Assembly (NCBI GenBank): GCA_002914845.1
Contig: JXTC01000039.1
Location: 1,034,935 to 1,098,934 of the forward strand
From: Trema orientale
Lineage: Eukaryota > Streptophyta > Magnoliopsida > Rosales > Cannabaceae
Length of the DNA: 64,000 nucleotides
Direction of reading: 5' to 3'
Shown: one piece after another, positions 33,477-44,000 of the stretch
Numbering within the stretch: the stretch's first letter is position 1
Layout of the letters: every line of letters begins with the position of its first letter
Made by a program: the position numbers and the translations under genes
Notes under the pieces: model-generated
What the model was told of the DNA's origin: nothing
What the model saw: only the letters and a program-made list of their open reading frames with translations
Database searches by the model: none

Positions 33477-35625
33477 ATGTCTAGTAGCGAAGAGCTTAGG
33501 GAGAGGAATGCGTTCTCAGGGGAGTCGTCATTCTCCGAGTCGAGTTCTAGCTCTATAAATCTTGACGATTATATAGAGCGACCAGAAGTAGAGATAACGG
33601 GGACTAGACAGAGTAGTCCTCGCATAGGCGACCTCCCACAGGACCAATGGCCCCAACATATTAGGGACGCCCCCGAATATGCGAAGGGTCATCAATACGT
33701 GGAGGGAGATTGATCATGTACCAATATCCAGACGAGCATTTCTACGAATAAGCTCGAGAAGATCATCCGCGTCTACAACATCAATACCCTTCTTCGCATT
33801 CCTACTGAATTCAATCGACCACACACCCTTCCTCGCGGTACTGCCTCCTTCTCTGAGGCAGTACTCAGGTGCGGCGTCCATCTCCCTCTTCATCCATACA
33901 TAAAATCTATCGTCGACTATTACGGCGTCGTTCCTTACCAATTAACCCCCAATACTTATAGATACATGGTAGGTTTGTACATACTATACCATAAACTTAG
34001 CTTAGGTAACCCTACTCCTGAAGAATTCGCCTGGTTCTACCAAGTGAAGTCGAATCCCTCAGACTTCGGCTTCTTCTATGCGAGCAAATGGTCGAATCAG
34101 GCGATTAAGACCATCCATGGAGTTCGCAACAACATGAGAAAATGGAAGAACCCATTTTTTCATTTCGATTATGCTGATAACGGGTTTTTTCAAAATCCTG
34201 GTAGGTAACGTAACTCAAATTCTTGTATTTGTAACAAGTTAAATATATATCTGATCGCATTTCTTTGTCTTTGTAGAAAATAAAGAGCGCCCAGGTCTCA
34301 GCGAGGCACAGCTTTCAAGGGTGTATAAGGTTAACGCCCTTCCAGTCGAGGAGTTCGATTGGAAAAAGCTCGGGACGACCAAGAATCTTATTGACTGCGG
34401 GCTCTTCCCCAGAGGCGCTTCACTCCCTTACTCTGCCAACCGCCCGTCAAAGCCCAGGAGCTCGAGGAAAACAAAAAAGGTGAGGAAGCAAAAGGAAGCA
34501 GGTACATCTTTGAAGACCAAGAAAAGAAAAGCACCCGCTACTCCTATTGTCGAGCCACCGTCTCCTGAGGCTCCTTCGCCCGAAGCTTCACCTCCATCCC
34601 AACCTCAAGAAGGTAATTTTCTTCGAAAATGTACTTACATCGCATTATTTTCCTCGCACTTTAACTGATTTTGTTCATGCAGATATGACCATCGGCAGTG
34701 GTCTGCGAGCTCCCCCATCAACACTTGGGTCTATCGCAAAATCGAAGACCCCGGAAGGCACACCTCCATCCAAAGGGAAAGAGAAGGTTGACTCTTCAAA
34801 GAAGAGGAAAGTAGCCTTCGATGACATCCCTCCTAGTTCGACCACTCCTCCAGCTCCTCAACCTGCGAGCCAGGCTGAGCCATCTGTAGAGCCGTCTTCA
34901 TCAGCAGGTGCGAGCCAGGTCGACAAGGCCACTGAGGTCCTGAACTAGCTCCGCCAGCTTCCGGAAAAGGCGGGGATGAGTGCGGCCTTTATAGATCGCT
35001 TCACATCTGAAGAAGCGTGGGAGAAAATGAAGAAAAGATCTCCCAAGGTCGCATTTAGTGCTGCAATGCGAATGCTCACCAATGTAAGCTTCTTCCGTAA
35101 TTCTTCTGAATTCTTCGATGATTGTTTCGCACTAAAAATATGTTTATATCTCAGACTGCTGCAGCTGCCGTACTTATGTATGATCCAATCCTTGAGTGCA
35201 TGGAGAAAGGAGATAAGGTAGAAAAAATTTCCCAGGCGCTCGAGGATTCGAAGAAGACTCTTCAGGACGAGAAATCATCCTTTGAGTCAGAGAAGAAGCA
35301 GCTGCAGGAGGATCTGGAGAAGGCGAAGCTCGAGATAGGCAAGCTCGAAGAAAAAGTCAAGAATCTCGAGCAGACGATCACCGAACATCCGGAGGCTCTA
35401 AAGAAGGCAACCGAAGAAGCAGGTCGCAAGGCAATAGAGGATTTCAGAGCTACTGAAGTCAAAGAGATCGAAGAGAAAGCCAGCGACATTGCTTCTTCAA
35501 CGATCATCTACAATATATATTGCGAGCACCCGGAGTTCGATTTCTCCATTCTTGGTGAGGACGTCGTCGAGCTTGTCAACAGTTGGAGGGAGGCAGAAGC
35601 TGCGGAGAAAACGGCGGAGGTGTGA
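33477..35625 (+). mobile_element. Antisense ORF region inside the Tat-type fossil
   Basis: Several plus-strand open segments, opposite to the direction of the element. One (33966-34208) has the look of the 'putative gypsy type transposon' domain (Pfam Transposase_28; for example HGVRNNMRKWKNPFFHFDY). Others are Pro/Ser/Lys-rich. The last (35122-35625) is a charged, probably coiled-coil segment (LEKAKLEIGKLEEKVKNLEQ). Extra ORFs in antisense between pol and the 3' LTR are known in Tat-lineage elements and can be spliced. Function unknown. Confidence 0.65.
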
Positions 35626-36369
35626 GCGAGCTCTTCTAGCAAGTAGTTAAAATCAAATGTAATTTTGACAATTGCGGGTATGTCCCATTTTTCTGTAATA
35701 TATATTTTCATAAATGCGATTTATTTTTCTTTCAATCGACAATTTACGCATAAACGCGATTTATTTTCCCGATTGACGATTTTCTTGAAGATTGATTCGA
35801 TGAACTAATTTCCTGCAAAAATGAACAAACGTCATCGCATAATAATATAATCGTGCATAATTTAACCAAGTAGTCAATCACAGTGATTGATCGGTACGCT
35901 ATTGCGATTCGAATCCAATTAACTTAAACCGGGGTCTAAGCAGTAGGATGGGTTAGGTCGCTTAAGAAAAATAAAAATATGAGTGATGCAAACAAACTCT
36001 AGTATTTTCCAAAAGTTCCATGTTAAAAGAGTTTATAGCAATATATCACGTCGAACAATGAACTTTATGTTTAGTTACTTTCTGTTCGGGGAGGGAAATT
36101 GCGTAATACGACATGCTATGGCATGAAGCGAGGAGAAAATCCTAAGATTTTAAGAAATTTTAGAACGGCGATCCAAAATTCCAACCCCTCTAAATGAACG
36201 TTTTGCATAGTTCCTTAGGAAGCGAGTAGGAGATGACGATCTAATCCTACTGCCCCCCGAGTTTTATGGTGTGCGAGGACTGCCATAAAACTATGATAGA
36301 CGCGCAAAAAATCACCAAATCACCATGAAGATCAAACGAAGAAACTTTATTGAAGAATTCTGGTAATAT

Positions 36370-36690
36370 TCAAAAAGTGAAGATACATAAAGATTTATTG
36401 ATAATATCGACGAAGTTGCTCGGCATTCCATGCGTGATCGATCTTTTGTCCCCCAGCGCGAGCAAGCTTGTAAGTCCCAGATCGAATGACGGAGGTTCGA
36501 GCCCTCCTTCTAGCGCCAACTGTTGACGGTTTGCAAGTGCGTCCTCCATCCGATCTTGCCTTTGATTGATGTTTTCCGGTGCTGTCTCGGCAGGTTGACC
36601 CTGAGAAGGATTGGCCTGAGCTGCAGCAGCGTTTTGAGATTGGTTTTGGCTAAATCCAGCGTTTCTGGTAGTATTTCTGGTGTTTGCCAT
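36370..36690 (-). mobile_element. Gag-start ORF of the Tat-type fossil
   Basis: Begins MANTRNTTRNAGFSQNQSQN about 60 bases inside the primer site, as expected for a gag leader. It is Gln/Asn/Ala-rich and includes QQLALEGGLEPPSF, which is encoded by an internal copy of the LTR/primer-site junction (36501-36529). No capsid or zinc-knuckle motif is seen. Confidence 0.55.
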
Positions 36691-36749
36691 TGTTGAAGAA
36701 ACAAGAATGACAAATTATTTGCTGGAATAGCCCTCCTTCTAGCGCCAAT

Positions 36750-36937
36750 TGTTGACGGAGGTTTTGTCAACAATGAATTTAAAGATCGCAAGATGTGGCT
36801 TGTGTGTGAAAAGGGNNNNNNNNNNNNNNNNNNNNNNNNNGTCGCATTTTAATTAAGGGAATTCTTATGCGACCATGTCATGCTTGACTTTTGACTTTTT
36901 CGGCGTTGACCAATTATGGATTTAAGATCGCATAACA
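36750..36937 (-). repeat. 5' LTR of the Tat-type fossil, interrupted by an assembly gap
   Basis: Matches the first about 66 and last about 97 bases of the other LTR with one difference on each side. The 25 Ns at 36816-36840 stand in for roughly 430 bases expected from the 593-bp partner. The primer site abuts its inner edge. Confidence 0.85.
36816..36840. other. Assembly gap (25 N)
   Basis: A run of N inside the 5' LTR. Repeat collapse between the two near-identical LTRs is the likely cause. Confidence 0.99.
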
Positions 36938-36942
36938 GTTTG

Positions 36943-38429
36943 TAATTTCATAAATCTAAATCTAAGTTCAAATCTAACGAAGTAATAAACATAATTAGCC
37001 TATTTATAGATATGGAAATATCAAATCCTAATTCTAACTATGAAACCGATAAAAGAAATTTAAAACGCACTAAAACTAATTATGTGAAGTATATATATAT
37101 ATATGGGTAACGTTTCAATAGAATTTTTTATTTTTACTCCATAGATGGGTATTCTAATTTGAATCATTAGATTTTAATCTAATGGTTATAATAATATTAG
37201 TAATTTTATAAAAAAGAAAAATCTAATTAATATATATATATATATAGAAAGTTATTTATGATTAAAAATATTGACAACCTATTTATGACCTATGAGTTGG
37301 ACATTTTTTTTTTCAGTCATTTTTCCACTATTTTTATTTTATTTTTATTCTTATTCCATGTTTGATAATGATTTGATAATTATTAATTAAAATATTATTT
37401 TTATATTTTTTTATTAATAATCAAATGTATTAATAGTCATCACTCACCTTCTTTCTCTTTTTTTTCCTTTCATTTTACGTGTTTTATAAAAAATTACCTT
37501 TTAATAAAACAATCAACTATTTTTTTATTAATGATTTGATTATTATTGATTAAAATATTATTTTTTTGCATATTTTTCAATTTTTTTAATAAACTAACGT
37601 GAGTTTTTTTATCATAATTAATGTGTTTCCTAAAAAAAAAAAAAAAACTAACTAACCATTTATTAGATAAAAAATGAAAATATGCATATTCCTAAAAAAA
37701 TAAAAAAACCAAACCGTGTCAAACACTTTCAAAAAAAAAAAAAAAACCATATATATCAAAATATTAAATACTAATAATTTTGATTAAAAAAATTTCTTAA
37801 AAAACTATTCCAAATTATTTTCCTTAAAAAATTATTCCCAAATCTTATTCCTAACTCAATAGAAAGAGGAATCTCTAAAAAATTAGAATAGGAATAGTTA
37901 TAGGTAAAAATGATTTGATATTGCAAGTCATCTTCAACTTGGTCAAAGTACCCATCCATGGAGAAAAAACAAAAAACTCCATTGAAACATGACCCATATA
38001 TATATAACCTAACAATTTTCTTTTTAAGATATCCTTATTAATAAAAATACGAAATATCCTAAAAAATCTATATATCTTGGTCCTCATCAATAGGACTAGA
38101 ATGGAATTTTCGTAACATTACTGTAGTCTAAACCATTTGTAGTCGGTACCTTAGTCGGCTATGTGCTCCTCAAGTCCTGAAAGTTGGCCTAGAGCAAAGC
38201 AAGCTGCAATAGTTAAAAAGTATATGTTTTCTACATTAATGCATGACAGTTACTAGTCTAGGTTGTGGCTAGAAATTATTGACAAACGGTTTCTCTAAAT
38301 ATTATTCAAACGAGCAATCCATTCGTAAAACCTTAAGAACAGTCCAAAGAGCTCGAAGTAGGAGTTAGTACAGATAGACATAAACACGTAAAGGGATTGT
38401 GAGCCAAAATAAATAAATGGGTAAAGGGA
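36943..38429. other. Intergenic, very AT-rich
   Basis: Dominated by A/T tracts, TA microsatellites (about 37090 and 37230) and poly-A runs (near 37633 and 37730). Short frames here are low-complexity. Nothing functional is recognised. Confidence 0.6.
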
Positions 38430-40790
38430 TGCGATGGAAAATCTAAGTCCAATTTAAGTACGTATACTAGTCGTAAAAAAAATAGAAAGAACACATAGAA
38501 ACTAAATAAATGTAATTGATTTATTTTGATAGGTGTTATTATTATTTTTTTGGAGGGCTAATTAGGTTTATGTTTGCTGATTGTATCATTTCTTAGTTTT
38601 GTCTAGTTTCTTAATTGTATTTAATTGTCTATCTATAAATATGCGAGTCTATGCTCGTTGTTAGTCAGAATGGTTGTAAATTATTAAAAACATAGTATAA
38701 ATTTCTCCTTCTAAGATTGTTTCTTTATCTTTTGATTCAAAATATCTCTAGTTTGACCTCATATCGTCAATTTTTTTCCCTCTTGAAAACCCACAAATTC
38801 ATTTTTTTCCTTGTCCAGTTCTTTTTTTCAAAAAAAAAAAAAATTTTCAACTCCGCATTACAAAAAAAATCACATAAACTCCACTATGTTTGGTAGGAGA
38901 GAGGGGGAATAGGAAGAATGGAGAGCGTAGGGGGGAGGGAGATGAGAGTGTGAATCCTTTAAATTGTTTGGTAAAAAGAATGAAGAGTAAAATTGATTGA
39001 GAGTATGTATTTATCAAATTATATATTATCCATTTTCATCATTTTTTGAATAATTTCTAACAAGAATATATTTGTCATTTTATTTCAATAAAGCAACGAG
39101 AATGTTGAATCGATTCAAAGTGGTGGGCCACGAGGAAGAGCTCATCCCTCAACTTCTCCTCTCCCTCCCTCAATCACTCTTACCAAACAAGGAATTTTAC
39201 CTCTCCTCCTACTCCTCTCCCTCCACCCTTCTCCGTCCTCCCACAAAATCCCTCATACCAAACATAGCTTTAGCCTTCTTCAGTGCCACCATTGTCTCTC
39301 TTCACTCTGTCCAGCCACATTAGGTTTAATTTTACACTTTAGTACTGTTATTTTTGACTGATCTTCCAACTTTGACCACTATGACTATCAAGGAGTTGGA
39401 ACAATTCTTCAAGAAAGCTCAAGATGCGAATCAAGTGAAGCAATCAGCTATTAATGAGAAAATTGTTCAATTGACTGCTTTAATCAGTCAATTATCCGCT
39501 AAATTCGACCATGCTACGAATACAATGGAGAGTAAAAATGCTAAATTATCCAAGGAAATTGTGAAAATCAGTATAACTCAACAAAGACAACATATTGATG
39601 AAATAACGCATGCGTCAATTGTTGCAAAATCTTATGATTCTTCTTCCTCACAGCCGGAATCTCAACCGACCCCCGCTGAGCTTTCACCTCCACCAGCAAC
39701 TCAGTCCCCTCAGCGTGCCGCTAGAGTCACCATTCCCAACATTGTTGACGATGAGTTTATTCTTGAGGATATTACTGAAGCTGCCCACACTCATTTTGTT
39801 GGACAACCTATTTGCAATCAAGCAAGATATGACTTGAGTCCGAAACTTGGGGTGGAAGCGCCTGAATTTGATGGTCATTTAGATCCAAATGCGTTTTTGG
39901 ATTCGTTCGCTGCTATTGAAGATTACTTTGACAAACAGCACATTCGCTTTGCCAAGATGAAATTAACCTGCTCTGCTCGACGATACTAGCAAACTATATT
40001 GAACAACATTGCTCTTTTGGGCCAAGTTCCTATTACTTTCTGGAATGAAATGAAGGGGAAACTCAAGGAAAAATACTTACACGTCATTACTATCGTGCTC
40101 AACTATGTAACCAATTCTTAAACCTTCCTTAGGCTACTACAACTGTGACGGAGTATATGACCAAGTTTGAAGATTTCAAGATGCGATGTGAAGTTGATGA
40201 AGCAGACGCCTTAACTACTACTCTGTTTGTCAATGGATTGAGAGCTGAATGCTGATATTAAGTGTAAAGTTCTCTTACACTCCTATGGCTCTATGGAGGA
40301 AGCATATCACAAAGCCTTACAAATTGAATAATACCTCAGTTCCTTTGCTCCGCCACAAGCGCCTTCTCAACCTGCTGATTTTTGTACTCAACCACATTAC
40401 ACTTGACGGAAATTTAACCAGACATCCAATCAATGAATACCTTTCAATTCATCGTCTACTTTGAGCATCCTTCGTTGAAGTCTTCAGCCAGGGGAGAATC
40501 TAAGTCTAATTTACATCCCTATGCACCGTAAAGATTGAAACTAAGATAAATGACATTTATTTTCTTCAATAGGTGTTATTTACTTTTGGGTAACTAAGTT
40601 TATGTTTCTTGTTTGTCAGCACGTTCAATTATCTATCTATAAATTCAGTCTGTGGTCATTATTAGTCAAACTAGCAATGAATTATTGAATGAACTGAAAT
40701 AACCAAAATTTACTCTCTAAGATTGTTCACTTTCTCTCTTGATTCTATTATGTATCTCTAATCTATCTAAATTTTTTTCTTTCTATTTGG
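38430..40790 (+). mobile_element. Old gag-bearing LTR retrotransposon fossil
   Basis: Two diverged direct repeats (about 38430-38800 and 40495-40790) share AATAGGTGTTATT-like, GTTTATGTTT, ATCTATCTATAAAT and TCTAAGATTGTT blocks and look like LTRs. Between them on the plus strand is a gag-like ORF (39354-39989; MTIKELEQFFKKAQDANQ, then LGVEAPEFDGHLDPNAFLDS) with further gag-like sequence after it. A purine tract (CAGGGGAGAA) precedes the second repeat. No pol is seen. It is broken in several places. LTR divergence is much greater than in the 31.8-36.9 kb element, so it is clearly older. Family Ty3/Gypsy by gag type. A MITE is inserted between the first LTR and gag. Confidence 0.65.
38884..39267. 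mobile_element. MITE nested in the old LTR fossil
   Basis: 384 bp with perfect 12-bp inverted ends CTATGTTTGGTA (38884-38895) and TACCAAACATAG (39256-39267). GGGAGGGAG-type and CTCCCTCCC-type tracts lie just inside. The superfamily is uncertain (hAT- or Harbinger-like ends). No target repeat could be fixed. Confidence 0.65.
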
Positions 40791-41085
40791 TCTTCCTATT
40801 CTCTTTTCCCCTCTGGTTCCGCATCAGAATAGTACCAAAGTAGTGTCATCTATACACAAAAGAACAGAAACTCTTGTTCTTATTATTCAAATGAGAATAA
40901 CAAGAATCAAATTGTCATCCGGGAGCAAACCCAAGTCTTTATGGAATACTCCAGTATACTCAAACGCAATGTTAAAGAACAAGCTTCACTCTAGACTCTA
41001 GTAGCATACCATACACAGAAGTATATACATAAAGTAGAAAACTATTTATCTAATGCTCGAATACCAAAGTAAACAGAGGCCCATT

Positions 41086-44000
41086 TCAGACTTCAGAAGG
41101 AGGAAGTAGAGGAGAGCTGCGCCCATCGCTGCTTCTTGGATATCGGGTTGACAGCAGAACTGGATCTCTGTATGCAGCCACCAGCTTATCGTAAAATGCA
41201 GCCATGGCAGTATTATTCTGGTCCTCTCTATCTTTCTTAGCCAAACACTGCATAGTACAGAAAATTCATTACCTTGTGGTGCATAAAAAGAAAGTGCAAT
41301 AATATGTTAAGGAAAAGAGAAAAAGAAGATTAAGATTTTGAATGTGTTCCTGTGTTTGGCATGACAGCAAAACAACAGCAAAATTCTATTACTGAACGAA
41401 AGTGCGAAACTCATAAAAAAAATTCTGATGTTGTTATATTGCCAAGCCAAATATTAATCTATTAGAGAGGTATATAACAAATATGACACTATCTGTCTGC
41501 CAACATACCTCAACGGGATAAGATTTGAATATTGACAGGAATCTTTTCCGGCAGTACTCATTGAAAAGAAGTGTTAGAAGTGGAAGAGGAACAGTCAAAC
41601 TGGCCCCCAAGGGAAGCTTTTTAAGTCCAAACAGACCAATTGCAATAACATGCATAAGTACCAGGGAAAAGATTATTGAGTAGTGCACTATTGGCCAAAA
41701 CTTTCCGCCAGTTTCATACTTGGGAGAGTACACATTCAATAGCTGCCGAAAAAAGTTAGTATTCATCAAAATACCAATAATCGGATCTACAAATTTTGAT
41801 AAAACAAGGGATTGTGAATCCTGCTTTCAAGTTATAATTCCATAAAGATCCCATAGAAGCCTCAAATGGGTTCAAATTAAGTTATTATTTTCCCAATTAA
41901 AGATACTTTCAACAGAAACCACCCGACTAACATGATACTTTGCTCATGGACAAACATATTAGTATACATTGATGGATGAAGTGACCATACAAATGCCTTT
42001 TTCCCCGTCTTCTTTCATAACTGGGCTTAAAATCATGTAAACCAACCTAATATTAGTCAAACACATCAATCCATAAAAAAATTTTCTTTTTCTTTTGATA
42101 CGTATCCTCCCGTTGATCCCTACAATCTTTGGGAGAGTGGAAACTCTCAACATATTGTCCATGAGGAATTGAACCCGTACCTTATGGAAGCTAACCATGG
42201 GCTGACCACTCAACCAAACCCTCATGGGTCATCTATCAATAATAAATGACAAAAAAATAATAACTCATAATTCGCTCAACTTATAGAGTAGGGATTGTCT
42301 ACAATATGTGAATTACCATGTGATTCATTTGTGTATATTTGAATCATCCTAGCATGCTTTCACATTTTATGGAGCACCATTGCGCCAAATGGAAAGCATC
42401 AACTAGAAAGGTCCATCTAAAGGCATTTTGCAAAATTGACCCTTGTTTTCATGCGAGACAACATCAACGCTAAGGTGCCAAAAATAGAGGCATTTAACTA
42501 ACCTGATTTCGATAGATGATGTATCCCATACAATAGTAGACCAAAAGGAATGGTAGAATAAGTGGAGCTAGGAAAAAGTACGTCACACCCAGGAGTCCAA
42601 AGAAGAGAAGTGTGGGAATTTCACTGTAATAATGAATTGATGGAACCTCAAATTTATCATCATCTTTTCCAGCAAATAGTCTCTTTATAAAACTGCAAAG
42701 CAGGGGAGTCAGTCGAAAAAGTTCTGATGATAGACTGGTCCATCCAGAAGTCACAACATATGCAATGAAAAATGCCGCCTGCACCCAAGATACATAACTT
42801 ATGTGATAACCTCGATCATGATATAAACACCGGTTGCACTAGTTGATATTACCATGATGAAGGCGACCAAAAGAACAAGGAAGAAGAAGAAGAAGAAAAA
42901 GAAAAGGCAGATTCAGATATCAGAGAGTATTCATCATATGGTTTCGTTTGTATCCTGCGCCTAATTTGGCTCCACTGCAGGCCACACTCTAGTAACAAGA
43001 AAATATTAGCTTATTTCAGAATTTGTAACTGATACAGGTACATAAAATAATATTCAAATTGCCTAAAGCTAAAAGCGTTTCTATAAACTGAATTTAACCT
43101 CGATGATGTGACCAAAACTACTGTTTTAATTATTAAAAACAAAAACAGAAGAAAGAGAGGGTAAGTCCAACTTCATGGGAACGAATAGATTGTAGAAACT
43201 GGAATTGGACTATTTGAAAGAGATCCTAACTGAAAACTGTACTATACTCTCACCTGTGCTGGGACTGCTTCGGCAAGTACCCTTGGAATATTTTTGGGCT
43301 CGAGAAAGACATTGACCTGATAAAGAGCTGATCCTGATAGTACATTGGCAAAGAAAATGTTCCATATAGTAAACCACAGTACTTTGTTGCATGCACTGTT
43401 TTCTATCTGACTAAGTGAGATGTATCCTTGGATGGAAGAAAAGATTATCATGATGGGTGGCACTAAGGATAAGAACAACTGAAGAATAAGACTGGGAAGG
43501 TATCCTGTTATGACTTGACTGACGACTGCTCTGCAATTCAAGAAATTGCACAGTTAATATCATGTCTCACACAAGAATGTATTGCCAAAAAGTTAACATA
43601 AGTTTAATCCATACTATCACAGAAACCTACAACTTACAATGTTGGAACTTGGAAGTTCTATGTCTATATCATTTTCCCAAGGAGGACGAGTATGACTATG
43701 CTTCCCTTTTTTGATAAGAAGAGTGAGAATGACTTTCTTTTACCTTTTTGATAAGAAGAGTGAGACTGTCTAACAAACCAGTCCTTGAAATGATTGAGTT
43801 TTGAATTTGGTATAAAATATCAGAAGAACATACTGGAAGGAAACTAGTAATTGAAATGCTATTTATAAAGTTGGTGGATAAATGTTAAGAAAACTGGCCA
43901 GGCTCACTCCACAAAGATATCAATTTTTCAAACATAGTGGTCTTTGTCAGTATGCCTTATAAGAGTGTATATTGAACATCTCATTGTATCTACGAGTCGA

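Larger units (their letters stand above)
31762..36937 (-). mobile_element. Ty3/Gypsy (Tat-lineage-like) LTR retrotransposon fossil, non-autonomous, young
   Basis: The element reads on the minus strand. 5' LTR 36750-36937 (contains the N gap), primer site TGGCGCTAGAAGGAGGGC directly inside it, a gag-start ORF (36690-36370), an antisense ORF region on the plus strand (33477-35625), a purine tract GGGGGGCAA, then 3' LTR 31762-32354 (593 bp). LTRs start TGTTA and end AACA. A 5-bp target repeat GTTTG flanks it (31757-31761 and 36938-36942). About 160 comparable LTR bases show two differences, near 1%, so insertion is of the order of a million years old or less. No protease, reverse transcriptase or integrase domain is seen, so it could move only with help from a relative. 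Confidence 0.85.

Noticed and set aside
33714-33941. Minus-strand frame inside the Tat-type fossil as a separate gene
   Set aside because: It lies opposite the antisense-ORF region of the element and has no recognised domain.
31762-36937. Host gene at 33.5-35.6 kb
   Set aside because: The open segments lie wholly between matching LTRs with primer site, purine tract and target repeat, so they belong to the retrotransposon fossil.
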